Positions 36,523-46,441 of a stretch of DNA of 64,000 nucleotides are shown piece by piece. Below the pieces are notes generated by a model. It was not told the DNA's origin and did not search any database. It was given only the letters and a program-made list of their open reading frames with translations. The position numbers and the translations under genes are program-made. Positions within the stretch are counted from its first letter, which is position 1, and every line of letters starts with the position of its first letter. Origin of the DNA: Rhodococcus sp. 14-2483-1-2 (lineage in GTDB: Bacteria; Actinomycetota; Actinomycetes; Mycobacteriales; Mycobacteriaceae); contig NZ_NPFW01000006.1 in the NCBI RefSeq assembly GCF_002259405.1, positions 1-64,000 of the forward strand. Direction: 5' to 3'.

Positions 36523-38778
36523 GTGAGTATCGAATTCACTGCCACCGTGCTCGGCTCGGCCCGTATCGGACCGAACCGAGAACTCAAGAAAGCCGTCGAA
36601 TCCTATTGGGCCGGAAAGCTCGACGCCGTCGGACTCGAATCCGTGGCGCGGACGTTGCGCGAGAGCACCTGGCGAGAACTCGCAGCCGCCGGACTCGATT
36701 CCGTTCCGGTGAACACTTTTTCGTACTACGACCACATGCTCGACACAGCAGTGCTACTCGGAGCGCTGCCACCGCGAGTGATGGGACTGGGCACCGAACT
36801 GGACCGGTATTTCGCGGCAGCACGCGGGACCGACGCCGTCGCACCGCTCGAAATGACCAAGTGGTTCGACACCAACTACCACTATCTCGTCCCGGAGATC
36901 TCCCCCGACACCACCTTCTCCCTGCACTCGGAGAAAGTAGTGGACGATCTGAAGCAGGCTGTTGCGCTGGGCATTTCGGCGCGGCCGGTGATCATCGGAC
37001 CGATCACGTTCCTGCTCCTGTCCAAGGCGGTCGGCGGCGGCGCACCTCTGCTGGACCGCCTCGACGAGATTCTGCCGCTGTACGGCGAGCTGCTGACGAG
37101 ACTCGCCCATGCCGGAGCCGAGTGGGTCCAGATCGACGAACCTGCGCTCGTGGCCGATCGCACTCGGAGCGAGATCGACGCCGCGAAGAAGGCCTACGAC
37201 TTTCTGAGTGCAGTGTCGACGAGGCCTGCCATATTGCTGGCGTCGTACTTCGGTGACCTCGGCGCTGCGCTACCCGTGCTCGCATCGACCGGAGTGGAGG
37301 GATTCTCGATCGACCTGACGGTGCCGGGCACCGTCGAGCAGGTTGCCGTGGTACCTGCGCTGGCAGGCAAGCACATCGTCGCGGGCATCATCGACGGTCG
37401 CAACATCTGGCGGACGGATCTCGACCGGGCACTTGCAACGTCGGCGAGCCTGCTGGGCAGCGCGAAGAGCCTGGCAGTGTCGAGTTCGTGCTCGCTGCTG
37501 CATGTTCCGTACACCCTCGACGGAGAGACCGACATCGTCGATCCGCTCCGGTCGTGGTTGGCGTTCGGTGCCGAGAAGGTTGCCGAGGTGACACTCCTCG
37601 CCCGGGCGCTTCGAGACGGGACCGAATCGGTCTCATCCGAGCTCGAGCGGGCCCGCACCGCGCTCGAGAGCCGTCGCACCGATCCGCGCCTGCACGACTC
37701 GGTCATCCGAGCACGCATGGAGGCGGGTGTCTCCGTCGACCGAACCCCGGCCGAGGAGCGTCGTCGAGCACAGGCCGAGCGGCTGGACCTGCCGTCGTTG
37801 CCGACGACCACCATCGGTTCGTATCCGCAGACCACGCAGATACGACTCGCTCGGGCAGCCCTGCGAACAGGTGAGATCGACGACGCCGAATACGCGTCCC
37901 GGATGCAGTCCGAGATCGCCGATGTCGTTGCACTGCAGGAGAAGATCGGGCTCGACGTGCTGGTGCACGGCGAGCCCGAGCGAAACGACATGGTGCAGTA
38001 CTTCGCCGAACAGCTCAACGGCTTCGCCGCGACGTCCAACGGCTGGGTCCAGTCGTACGGAACTCGGTGTGTTCGGCCGCCGATTCTGTACGGCGACGTC
38101 TCGCGTCCCGAACCCATGACCGTCGAGTGGTCGGAGTATGCGCAGTCGCTCACCGACAAGCCTGTCAAGGGAATGCTGACCGGCCCGGTGACGATTCTGG
38201 CGTGGTCGTTCGTCCGAGACGATCGACCGCTGGCCGAGTCCGCGGCCCAGATCGCCCTGGCGATCCGGGACGAGACGATCGATCTGGAGGCAGCGGGCAT
38301 TCGCATCGTCCAGGTGGACGAGCCTGCTCTACGCGAGCTGCTACCGCTGCGTGCGAAAGATACAGCGGCGTATCTGGAATGGGCGGTGCGATCGTTCAAG
38401 ATCTCGACGTCCGGTGTCGCCGACGACACGCAGATTCACACGCATCTGTGCTACTCGGAGTTCGGTGAGATCATCGACGCGATCGTCGCCCTGGACGCAG
38501 ACGTGACGTCCATCGAGGCGGCTCGCTCGCACATGGAGGTGCTCGACGACCTGAACTCCGTCGGCTTCGACCTCGGCGTCGGCCCCGGTGTGTACGACAT
38601 CCACTCACCGCGGGTACCGAGTGTCGAGGAGATCACCGAGTCTCTGCGCGCTGCACTGAAAGCCGTTCCTGCCGAACGACTCTGGGTCAATCCCGACTGC
38701 GGACTCAAGACCCGCGGGCCGGCCGAGGTGGAACGGTCACTGACGAACATGGTGCAGGCGGCGGCCGCGCTGCGCTGA
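36523..38778 (+). CDS. metE: Cobalamin-independent methionine synthase MetE
   Basis: A 751-residue enzyme that transfers the methyl group of 5-methyltetrahydropteroyl-triglutamate to homocysteine. The N-terminal half begins with [20 protein letters not shown], the KxxE-type folate-binding start. The C-terminal catalytic half has [14 protein letters not shown], the zinc ligands in [11 protein letters not shown] and [10 protein letters not shown], and a [11 protein letters not shown] loop. Length is normal for the two-domain form. GTG start. It is controlled by the upstream cobalamin riboswitch and is divergent from aroF. Confidence 0.96.
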   Translation: MSIEFTATVLGSARIGPNRELKKAVESYWAGKLDAVGLESVARTLRESTWRELAAAGLDSVPVNTFSYYDHMLDTAVLLGALPPRVMGLGTELDRYFAAARGTDAVAPLEMTKWFDTNYHYLVPEISPDTTFSLHSEKVVDDLKQAVALGISARPVIIGPITFLLLSKAVGGGAPLLDRLDEILPLYGELLTRLAHAGAEWVQIDEPALVADRTRSEIDAAKKAYDFLSAVSTRPAILLASYFGDLGAALPVLASTGVEGFSIDLTVPGTVEQVAVVPALAGKHIVAGIIDGRNIWRTDLDRALATSASLLGSAKSLAVSSSCSLLHVPYTLDGETDIVDPLRSWLAFGAEKVAEVTLLARALRDGTESVSSELERARTALESRRTDPRLHDSVIRARMEAGVSVDRTPAEERRRAQAERLDLPSLPTTTIGSYPQTTQIRLARAALRTGEIDDAEYASRMQSEIADVVALQEKIGLDVLVHGEPERNDMVQYFAEQLNGFAATSNGWVQSYGTRCVRPPILYGDVSRPEPMTVEWSEYAQSLTDKPVKGMLTGPVTILAWSFVRDDRPLAESAAQIALAIRDETIDLEAAGIRIVQVDEPALRELLPLRAKDTAAYLEWAVRSFKISTSGVADDTQIHTHLCYSEFGEIIDAIVALDADVTSIEAARSHMEVLDDLNSVGFDLGVGPGVYDIHSPRVPSVEEITESLRAALKAVPAERLWVNPDCGLKTRGPAEVERSLTNMVQAAAALR

Positions 38779-38783
38779 CCCAC

Positions 38784-38825
38784 GGTGAGCGGAACTTCGA
38801 CCCCCGCTACGAAGTTCCGCTCACC
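38784..38825. terminator. Perfect 16-bp hairpin after metE
   Basis: GGTGAGCGGAACTTCG and CGAAGTTCCGCTCACC pair perfectly around a 10-base loop, five bases after the metE stop. There is no T-tract. It probably ends metE transcription. The 3-prime arm recurs with one change in the hairpin at 39941-39976, so it may also be a dispersed palindromic element. Confidence 0.75.
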
Positions 38826-38838
38826 TCGTTCGCGAGGT

Positions 38839-38857
38839 ACAGGCTAGGCTTACCTGC
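38839..38857 (+). promoter_or_regulatory. IdeR/DtxR iron box
   Basis: The core AGGCTAGGCTTACCT (38841-38855) matches 13 of 15 positions of the IdeR/DtxR consensus AGGTTAGGCTAACCT. It lies 29-47 bases before the start of the siderophore-binding lipoprotein gene, so iron-replete IdeR should repress that gene. Confidence 0.78.
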
Positions 38858-38885
38858 CTACGCCCGCCCTGTGAAAGAGAACGAA

Positions 38886-39932
38886 GTGAAACGTCTACTG
38901 CTGGCCACCACGATCGCCGCGGTCACCGCACTGACCACCGTTGCCTGTGGCGGCACCGCCGAGCAGACGGCCACGCCTTCCACCAGCACTGAAGCGACCA
39001 CCGGCGACGCCGTGACGGACGCACCAGGACCGACCGGCATCCCCGACGGCATGGGTTCGGGTGCCGCGGACGGAGTGTTCCCCCGCACGGTCGGCCACTT
39101 CGGCGGCTCCACCGAGATCCCCGCCGAACCGAAGAAGATCGTCGTGATCGCCACCGGCCAGCTCGACGCGGCCCTCACTCTGGGCGTCGTACCCACCGGA
39201 GTCGCCTACGGCGACGGAGCCGCACTGGTCCCGGACTACATCAGTTTCTCGTTCCCGCAGTACGCGGATCGGATGGACCGGTTCGTCGACGTCGGCAACC
39301 GGCAGGAAGTCGACATCGAGGCCATCGCCGCCATCGAACCCGACCTGATCCTGGCGAACAAGGCGGGCTCCGAGGACATCTACTCGACACTGTCGACCAT
39401 CGCGCCGACCGTACTGACCGAGGGCACCGGAGTGAACTGGAAGCAGGACTTCCTGCTTCTCGCCGACGCGTTGGGCCGTACCGAGCAGGCAGAGACCTTC
39501 GTCGACACCTTCACGTCCGACGCTGCGGCACTGGGTAACTCGGTTTCAGGCAGCGGCGGCACACCCACGGTCTCCTTCGTCCGCTTCACCGCCGATCGGG
39601 CACGCGTGTTCGGCATCCCGTCGTTCGCGGGATACATCGCCTGGGACGCCGGACTGGCCCGACCGGAAAGCCAGCAATTCGACAAGACCTCGCAGGACTT
39701 CAGCGAGGAGGAGATCCAGCTCGCGAACGCCGATTGGGTGTTCGTCTCCAGCCAGGATGCCGAAGCCGATTCGAGCGCCGCGTCGTACACCACCAATCCG
39801 CTGTGGACCGGAATGAGCGCGGCCACCGAGAACCACATCGTTCGAGTCGACGACGACCCGTGGTACCTCAACGCAGGCCCGACGGCGGCAACCATCGTGC
39901 TCGACGGCCTGAAGGACGCCCTGCAGGGCTGA
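38886..39932 (+). CDS. Iron-siderophore ABC transporter substrate-binding lipoprotein
   Basis: A 348-residue lipoprotein of the FecB/FepB type. The signal peptide MKRLLLATTIAAVTALTTVAC ends in a lipobox (TVAC). The mature part has the two-lobed helical-backbone fold: KKIVVIATGQLDAALTLGVVP, DIEAIAAIEPDLILAN, NWKQDFLLLADALGRTEQAE and a final YLNAGPTAATIVLDGL. GTG at 38886 follows AAAGAGA; GTG at 38871 is an alternative. No permease or ATPase genes are adjacent, so it must serve a transporter encoded elsewhere. An IdeR box upstream indicates iron control. Confidence 0.9.
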   Translation: MKRLLLATTIAAVTALTTVACGGTAEQTATPSTSTEATTGDAVTDAPGPTGIPDGMGSGAADGVFPRTVGHFGGSTEIPAEPKKIVVIATGQLDAALTLGVVPTGVAYGDGAALVPDYISFSFPQYADRMDRFVDVGNRQEVDIEAIAAIEPDLILANKAGSEDIYSTLSTIAPTVLTEGTGVNWKQDFLLLADALGRTEQAETFVDTFTSDAAALGNSVSGSGGTPTVSFVRFTADRARVFGIPSFAGYIAWDAGLARPESQQFDKTSQDFSEEEIQLANADWVFVSSQDAEADSSAASYTTNPLWTGMSAATENHIVRVDDDPWYLNAGPTAATIVLDGLKDALQG

Positions 39933-39940
39933 CGCCAGGC

Positions 39941-39976
39941 GAGTGGTACCTCGAAGCAGACCACGAGGTTCCGCTC
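39941..39976. terminator. Hairpin after the siderophore-binding protein gene
   Basis: GAGTGGTACCTCG pairs with CGAGGTTCCGCTC (11 of 13 positions) around a 10-base loop, eight bases after the stop codon. The 3-prime arm resembles that of the metE hairpin (CGARGTTCCGCTCAC). Probable terminator. Confidence 0.6.
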
Positions 39977-39990
39977 ACGTCGGACAGATA

Positions 39991-40009
39991 GGTTGCGCAC
40001 AACTTAACC
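39991..40009 (+). promoter_or_regulatory. Candidate OhrR operator
   Basis: GGTTGCGCACAACTTAACC contains the dyads GTTG-CGCA-CAAC and GGTT...AACC and lies 20-38 bases before the ohrR-type start codon, where a repressor could block its own promoter. OhrR proteins usually bind AT-rich dyads near their own genes. No experimental consensus for this genus is known to me. Confidence 0.35.
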
Positions 40010-40028
40010 GTGTACTACCGTTCTCGAG

Positions 40029-40483
40029 GTGACCAACGAACTCGCACTCGACCGTCAGGTGTGCTTCGCGCTGTACTCCGCATCGCGGGCTACCACCGCG
40101 GTGTATCGCCCGATGCTCGAGGAGCTCGGGGTCACGTACCCGCAGTACCTCGTACTGCTGGTGCTGTGGGAACAGGACGGGCGCGGCGTCAAGGACATCT
40201 GCGCCGAACTCGACCTGGACACCGGCACTCTGTCGCCGATGCTCAAGCGGCTCGAAGGCCTCGGATTCATCGAGCGTCGACGACTGAGCACCGACGAACG
40301 CCGCGTCGAAATCCACCTCACCGAGACCGGTAGCGCCATGCGCGCGAAGGCACTCGACCTCCCACGCAAGCTGGCCGAGAAGACCGGCATGGGAATCGAC
40401 GATCTCGTCAAGCTCAAGGAATCGCTCGACGCATTGACGAGCGCTCTGCATCACACCGATTCGCGCACGACAGAAGGAGAATC

Positions 40484-40487
<4 letters not shown>
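40029..40487 (+). CDS. ohrR: MarR-family regulator of the OhrR type
   Basis: A 152-residue winged-helix regulator. The conserved N-terminal Cys that senses organic hydroperoxides is in LALDRQVCFALYSASRA, and the two Tyr that contact its oxidised form are probably in FALYSA and GVTYPQYLVLLVLW. The helix-turn-helix is KDICAELDLDTGTLSPMLKRLE, with the wing DERRVEIHLTETG. GTG start. It overlaps the ohr gene by four bases (ATGA), so sensor and detoxifying enzyme are made together. Confidence 0.92.
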
Positions 40488-40909
<422 letters not shown>

Positions 40910-40920
40910 GAGGAAACACC

Positions 40921-41916
<996 letters not shown>

Positions 41917-41945
41917 GTCGGACCCGAAAGGTTCTACCGCAGTCC

Positions 41946-41978
41946 ACACCCCGGTCGGGAATTCCGACCGGGGTGTTT
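41946..41978 (+). terminator. Intrinsic terminator after the ohr operon
   Basis: A 13-bp perfect stem, ACACCCCGGTCGG/CCGACCGGGGTGT, with a 5-base loop is followed by TTT. It lies 30 bases after the oxidoreductase stop codon. Confidence 0.88.
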
Positions 41979-42005
41979 CCATGTTCCACCGATTAGAGTC
42001 GATGC

Positions 42006-42923
42006 ATGCCCGCCGCTCCCCTGCCGTTGCGCGACGGCCTCGACCCCACTCGGGTACGGATGCCCGACACCTCGAGCGGGATCACCGTGCTCGACCATCT
42101 GCGCGCCCGGTTCCCCCAGGACGCGGCCAGGCTGACCGAGAAGGTCGCGGGCGGCGAGATCGTCGACGCGGCAGGCGCACCCATCGATTCGACGACGGTC
42201 GCGAGACCACGCGCGGACATCTATCTCTACCGAGACCCACCGGTGGAGCCGACGGTGCCGTTCTCCCTCGACGTCCTGCATCGCGACGAGAACCTACTGG
42301 TGGTCGACAAGCCGCATTTTCTGGCCACCACTCCGCGCGGTGCCTACGTCGCGCGGTCTGCCCTCGTCCTGCTCCGACGCCGGTTCGACCTGCCCGAGCT
42401 CAGCCCGGCGCACCGTCTGGACAGGCTCACCGCCGGGGTTCTGGTGTTCACCGTGCGACAGCAGGCCCGCCGGCCGTACCAGGAGCTGTTCGCTCAACGC
42501 ACGATCACCAAGCAGTACGACGCGATCGCTCCACTCGCCCGGGACCTCGAACTCCCGTTGACGGTACGCAGCCGAATCATCAAGGAGCGCGGCGTTCTCC
42601 AGGCCCGCGAGGTACCCGGCGAGCCCAACGCCGAGACACTCGTCGAGCTCGTGGACACGCTCGGAGCCCACGGCCTGTATCGATTGCATCCTCGAACCGG
42701 CAAGACTCATCAACTTCGAGTTCACCTGTGCTCGTTGGGGATTCCGATCGTCGGGGACAATTTCTACCCCGAGTTCCGAGATGTCGCCGGCGACGACTAC
42801 TCCGACCCGCTCCGCTTGCTGGCACGCTCGATCGAATTCGTCGATCCGCTCAGCGGCCTGGTTCGACGGTTCGAGAGCAATCGGAGTCTGAATCCACCTG
42901 CTTCACAGCAGATTCGGCCGTGA
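42006..42923 (+). CDS. RluA-family pseudouridine synthase
   Basis: A 305-residue enzyme that isomerises uridine to pseudouridine in rRNA or tRNA. The catalytic Asp is in the AHRLDRLTAGVLVF motif. The conserved DENLLVVDKPHFLATTP and RTGKTHQLRVHLCSLGIPIVGDNFYP motifs are present. The N-terminal 80 residues lack a clear S4 domain. ATG start. The last 74 bases overlap the 3-prime end of the convergent membrane protein gene. The modified position is not predictable. Confidence 0.92.
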   Translation: MPAAPLPLRDGLDPTRVRMPDTSSGITVLDHLRARFPQDAARLTEKVAGGEIVDAAGAPIDSTTVARPRADIYLYRDPPVEPTVPFSLDVLHRDENLLVVDKPHFLATTPRGAYVARSALVLLRRRFDLPELSPAHRLDRLTAGVLVFTVRQQARRPYQELFAQRTITKQYDAIAPLARDLELPLTVRSRIIKERGVLQAREVPGEPNAETLVELVDTLGAHGLYRLHPRTGKTHQLRVHLCSLGIPIVGDNFYPEFRDVAGDDYSDPLRLLARSIEFVDPLSGLVRRFESNRSLNPPASQQIRP

Positions 42924-43977
42924 TATCGGCGATCTCGGCGGTACGGACTGTGATGCGATGTGAGATGACTGCGAGTGCGAACAGTCCGATTGCGACGTTC
43001 ACCAGCGCGGCGAATCCTTCCTGAGCGAAGTCCACGAGCGCGTTGAGCAGAGTGAATATCAACGCGGACACGCGGAGTGTGCGCAGGGGCCAGAGCGGGC
43101 CCCGAGTGCGCAACCACAGCATCGCCGGTAGCGCCGTGGCGAAGGTGAGGCAGGCACTGACGAACAGGATCCCGCTTGCGATCCCCATTCCGTCGATGTC
43201 GATCGTCAGGTCGCGCCGATCGATGTGCAGCTCCCCGATGACGAGTTCGACGATCCCGAACACCACCCCGGCCCCGGAGATCAGAACCAACCCCCAGCCG
43301 ACGACGGGAATCCACCGGGCGCTGGTGAAGAAGGCGGGAATCAGCCGGGGAACAGCGTTCCGCAGCGAGTGGGTACGCGACGTCGACAGACGACAGCGAC
43401 CGAGCAACAGTCTGATTCCGGCCACGGTGTCCGCGTCGGCACCCTCCGCCTCGGCCCGCGTGACCATCCGTAGCGCCCAGTCGCGTCGATGCTCGGGGAG
43501 GCCGTGCGCGACGCCGTCTGCGGCGATGGCAGCCGCGTTGGCCAGCGATTCGTCGACCGAGGGGCGGCGGAACTCCCGGACGATCCTGCTGAACACCAAC
43601 AGCAGGACCACCAGGACGTACATGATCTCCGACGAGGGTCCGTAGAAGTAGTCGTTGTCCTTGGTGACGAATTTGCCGACTTCGTCGAGGAACAGCCCGA
43701 ATCCGATCCCACCGAGCAGCACGGTGAACACTCGAACGCCGAACCCGATGAACATCCACCCGATCAGCAGCGCGAACATCATCGCCGCTCCGCCGTACAG
43801 GGCGTGAGCGATGTGGAGCGACTTACCACCCACCTGGGGGTAGTGGGTCAACTCCAGGTACGCCCTGGTGATCAGAATCGTCGCAATGGCGACGACCATG
43901 AACGCCTCGGATGCGGGACTTCCGTAGGCATCGCGGATCATGCCTCGGCGATGTGTGGTCCCCGAACGACCGGTCAT
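42850..43977 (-). CDS. Multi-helix membrane protein, function unknown
   Basis: A 375-residue protein with about eight hydrophobic helices. The first four lie in residues 24-130 (EAFMVVAIATILITRAYLEL, HALYGGAAMMFALLIGWMFIG, a FTVLLGGIGFGLFLDEVGKFV segment, SEIMYVLVVLLLVFSRIV). A 90-residue cytoplasmic linker follows, then four further helices. The motif TKDNDYFYGPSSE between helices is distinctive. ATG at 43977, with an alternative ATG at 43941. Its last 74 bases overlap the pseudouridine synthase gene. I recall actinobacterial relatives but no function. Confidence 0.7.
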   Translation of the reverse strand: MTGRSGTTHRRGMIRDAYGSPASEAFMVVAIATILITRAYLELTHYPQVGGKSLHIAHALYGGAAMMFALLIGWMFIGFGVRVFTVLLGGIGFGLFLDEVGKFVTKDNDYFYGPSSEIMYVLVVLLLVFSRIVREFRRPSVDESLANAAAIAADGVAHGLPEHRRDWALRMVTRAEAEGADADTVAGIRLLLGRCRLSTSRTHSLRNAVPRLIPAFFTSARWIPVVGWGLVLISGAGVVFGIVELVIGELHIDRRDLTIDIDGMGIASGILFVSACLTFATALPAMLWLRTRGPLWPLRTLRVSALIFTLLNALVDFAQEGFAALVNVAIGLFALAVISHRITVRTAEIADITAESAVKQVDSDSDCSRTVEPGR

Positions 43978-44040
43978 CGATCGAGTATGTGCCGTCTGCC
44001 GTCGTTCACGGGCGGTTTTCGCACGTCACTGTTTCCTTGG

Positions 44041-44069
44041 TTGACAAATTCGGTTGCCGAAACTGCAAT
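44041..44069 (+). promoter_or_regulatory. Promoter with operator in spacer, probably leaderless
   Basis: TTGACA (44041-44046), a 17-base spacer and TGCAAT (44064-44069) form a promoter ending six bases before the ATG of the XRE-cupin gene, so transcription should start at or next to the start codon. The spacer holds the perfect dyad TTCGG-TTG-CCGAA (44049-44061), a likely autoregulatory site. Confidence 0.6.
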
Positions 44070-44075
44070 AGTGGC

Positions 44076-44660
44076 ATGGACGAATCGAACACGAGTCTGG
44101 ACGAGGTCATCGCAGGCCTCGGTCCCCGCCTCAAGCGCATCAGGATGGAGAAGAACACCACCCTCGCATCGCTGTCCGACACCACCGGAATTTCGATCAG
44201 CACACTGTCGAGACTCGAGTCCGGTGACCGCAAGCCCAGCCTCGAGTTGCTCTGGCCCATCGCTCGCGCCCATCAGATGAAACTCGACGATCTGGTGACT
44301 GCGCCGCCCGTAGCGGACCCTCGGGTGCGCACCACGGCCACCGTTCGCGAGCACGTGACGATCCTTCCCCTGACGCTGCGTCCTGGCGGCCTGCAGGCAT
44401 ACAAACTTCTGGTCCGACCCGAGGACTCCGAGCCTCGCCCAAGAACGCACGAAGGGTACGAGTGGCTGTACGTGCTGGACGGCACCCTTCGCCTCATTCT
44501 CGGCGAGCACGATCTGACGATGAAGGCCGGTGAGGCAGCCGAATTCGACACTCGTGTGCCGCACTGGTTCGGTGCCGTCGGAAACCGGCCCGTCGAGCTT
44601 CTGAGCCTGTTCGGACCCCAGGGCGAGCGTATGCACGTGCGGGCGAAACCGACGGTATGA
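44076..44660 (+). CDS. XRE-family regulator with C-terminal cupin domain
   Basis: A 194-residue regulator. Residues about 12-67 are an XRE/Cro helix-turn-helix (LGPRLKRIRMEKNTTLASLS, then GISISTLSRLESGDRKPSLE). Residues about 105-185 are a cupin with RTHEGYEWLYVLDGTLRLIL and DTRVPHWFGAVGNRPVE, where the His/Glu residues could bind a metal or small ligand. Such proteins sense metabolites and regulate nearby or catabolic genes. ATG at 44076. A promoter with a palindromic operator ends only six bases upstream, implying a leaderless, self-regulated transcript. Confidence 0.9.
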   Translation: MDESNTSLDEVIAGLGPRLKRIRMEKNTTLASLSDTTGISISTLSRLESGDRKPSLELLWPIARAHQMKLDDLVTAPPVADPRVRTTATVREHVTILPLTLRPGGLQAYKLLVRPEDSEPRPRTHEGYEWLYVLDGTLRLILGEHDLTMKAGEAAEFDTRVPHWFGAVGNRPVELLSLFGPQGERMHVRAKPTV

Positions 44661-44750
44661 AATGTCATGTCCGTGTGAGACAGTGAAGCCCGCTCGACGC
44701 CAGGATCCACTTCGGTCATCCGCACCGACCACAACATCTCGAGGAAAAAG

Positions 44751-45050
44751 ATGACCGACAGACTGCCCGAATCGCCTGCATCTCGTACACACGTGGACAT
44801 CGCAACCGGAGTGCTCATCGGGATCCACGGTGGATCCGTCGCCGACGCCATCGACGAGCTGTTCACGACCGCGCGAAATCACCGGGTCAGTCTGTTCGAG
44901 CTCTCGCGCACGCTCATCACCGTCGCGGAGGGCCGCGACATCGAGCGATCGTCGGCCACCGATGCGGTGTACGAGGTGTGGGGCTCGGCGCTCGGCCGTC
45001 GGGGCGCAGAGGCGACCTTCGGCTTGGTCACCGATTCCGCAGCTGTCTGA
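44751..45050 (+). CDS. ANTAR-domain-only protein
   Basis: A 99-residue protein. Residues about 13-62 (RTHVDIATGVLIGIHGG, VADAIDELFTTARNHRVSLFELSRTLI) fit the ANTAR RNA-binding domain, which binds paired hexaloop hairpins and prevents transcription termination. There is no receiver, PAS or GAF sensor domain attached, so it may act alone or be controlled by a partner. ATG start, with CGAGGAAAA eight bases upstream. It lies 90 bases after the XRE-cupin gene. Confidence 0.72.
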   Translation: MTDRLPESPASRTHVDIATGVLIGIHGGSVADAIDELFTTARNHRVSLFELSRTLITVAEGRDIERSSATDAVYEVWGSALGRRGAEATFGLVTDSAAV

Positions 45051-45062
45051 TCCAGCCGAGGG

Positions 45063-45365
45063 CTAGCCCCGAACGGATGGATCGCTGCGCAGCTCCGGAA
45101 AGCGCGCCGTCATCGCATCGACGTGTCGGTACATTTCGTAGAGCTCGGTCCGAAGCGTCGACGCCTCGGACTCGAACGCTCGGGCCTTGGATTCGGCGCG
45201 ATCCGCGCGAGCTCGAAATGCCTTGGATTGGGCCCGCTCGATGGATGCCGAACATGTCTCGATGTGTTCGGCGAGTCCTCTCGCGAACACCCTCGCCTGC
45301 TCGAGGTTGACGGCATAGTTGTCGTCTCGCGGAGCCGGTGACGGCGCGCCGTTCGCTGTGCCCAT
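45063..45365 (-). CDS. Small coiled-coil protein, function unknown
   Basis: A 100-residue hydrophilic protein. Residues about 20-95 (AVNLEQARVFARGLAEHIET, RADRAESKARAFESEASTLR, TELYEMYRHVDAMTARF) form a long amphipathic helix with heptad character and Ala/Arg/Glu-rich composition. It has no signal peptide, membrane segment or enzyme motif. ATG start at 45365. It is convergent with the ANTAR gene, 12 bases away. No family recognised. Confidence 0.6.
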   Translation of the reverse strand: MGTANGAPSPAPRDDNYAVNLEQARVFARGLAEHIETCSASIERAQSKAFRARADRAESKARAFESEASTLRTELYEMYRHVDAMTARFPELRSDPSVRG

Positions 45366-45449
45366 GAAAACTCGTCACCCTCGATCGTCGGCCGGAATTT
45401 CTTTCGCGACTCTACGCTCGGCGTCGGACACTTCGTCCGTGAACCGGCG

Positions 45450-46025
45450 TCACCCGAAGACGAGTGCCAGGACCACCGATGCCGAGGTGGCAGCGATGGC
45501 GATGACGATGGTCGCCGCTATCGCGCGCTGCCGCACGGAGCGGTAGCTCGCGCCCGTCCGAGCACCGTCGTCATCGGCATCGTCGGAATCGCCGTCCACG
45601 TCGTAGAAGTCGTCGGAATCAAGACCGTCCTCGTCGAAGTAGACGACATCTCGCGGCGGCACCCATTGCTGGCCGTTGGCCTCGATCGCGGCTCCGAGCC
45701 GCGCCAGCCGTATCCGAGCGCGGGTGGGATACCAATCGGAGGGCGCGTGAATGGGCAGGGCCTGCGCCATCGTCAGGGGCGATCTGTACTGCTTTTCCAG
45801 GGCGGCGAACGCAGCGGACGCCGTGGGATCGTCGTCGGACTTGTCGGTGAGGAACCACGCCGCTCCGGCCGCCGCACGATCGCCGAGCACCAGATACGTG
45901 TACGCGAGCAATTCGAGAATGCCGGGCGACGTCGGGTTGCGAACCAAGGCACCGACCAGCCGATCTCGAGCAGCGATGCTGTCTCCGCGCGCAAGATCCT
46001 CCTGCGCTCGATCGATCACGTCCAC
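45450..46025 (-). CDS. DUF6584-like TPR-type protein with C-terminal membrane anchor
   Basis: A 191-residue protein from GTG at 46025. The N-terminal about 75 residues (DRAQEDLARGDSIAARDRLV, GILELLAYTYLVLGDRAAAG, AAWFLTDKSDDDPTASAAFAAL) look like two or three helical repeats of the TPR type. The middle is acidic with an Asp-rich run (DEDGLDSDDFYDVDGDSDDA). One hydrophobic helix near the C-terminus (IAATIVIAIAATSASVVLAL) would anchor it. I believe the first part corresponds to DUF6584. Function unknown. The longer frame upstream crosses a terminator and tRNA genes and is not real. Confidence 0.7.
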   Translation of the reverse strand: MDVIDRAQEDLARGDSIAARDRLVGALVRNPTSPGILELLAYTYLVLGDRAAAGAAWFLTDKSDDDPTASAAFAALEKQYRSPLTMAQALPIHAPSDWYPTRARIRLARLGAAIEANGQQWVPPRDVVYFDEDGLDSDDFYDVDGDSDDADDDGARTGASYRSVRQRAIAATIVIAIAATSASVVLALVFG

Positions 46026-46049
46026 GCGTCGACAATAACTCGTGCACAC

Positions 46050-46085
46050 GAAAAAGCCCCTGCCGGCCGACCGGAAGGGGCTTTC
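46050..46085 (-). terminator. Intrinsic terminator downstream of tRNA-Phe
   Basis: Read on the minus strand: GAAAGCCCC, an inner TCCGG/CCGG stem, GGGGC and TTTTT. The outer stem AAAGCCCC/GGGGCTTT is perfect and followed by a T-run. It ends the tRNA transcript before the DUF6584-like gene. Confidence 0.85.
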
Positions 46086-46109
46086 ATCGTGCTTGTCGAT
46101 CCAACACCG

Positions 46110-46186
46110 TGGTGGCCAGGGCCGGGATCGAACCGGCGACCTTCCGCTTTTCAGGCGGACGCTCGTACCAACTGAGCTACCTGGCC
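46110..46186 (-). tRNA. tRNA-Phe (GAA)
   Basis: Full cloverleaf: acceptor GGCCAGG/CCTGGCC, D arm with AGCTCAGTTGGTA, anticodon loop CTGAAAA giving GAA, T arm GGTTCGATCC, and an encoded CCA end (46112-46110). First of three clustered minus-strand tRNA genes. Confidence 0.96.
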
Positions 46187-46242
46187 GGGCGGCACCGGTG
46201 AAACAATGCCATCGCAATGTCGGTACTTCCGCACCGATGTTG

Positions 46243-46316
46243 CGACCCTGACGGGACTCGAACCCGCGACCTCCGCCGTGACAGGGCGGCGCGCTAACCA
46301 ACTGCGCCACAGGGCC
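46243..46316 (-). tRNA. tRNA-Asp (GTC)
   Basis: Acceptor GGCCCTG with CAGGGTC (one G-U-like pair), D arm GGCGCAGTTGGTTAGCGC, anticodon stem CCGCC/GGCGG with loop CTGTCAC giving GTC, and T arm GGGTTCGAGTCCC. The CCA end is not encoded. Confidence 0.95.
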
Positions 46317-46441
46317 TTGCTGTTGTTGCCGCGCTATTTCTAGCGCAGTAACTCTCCGAACTGCAAATCCGCATCTCGCCGTGAAGCGAAAAGAAGAATG
46401 CTGTACTGCCGACCGGATTGTCAATCCGATCTTTTCCTACG

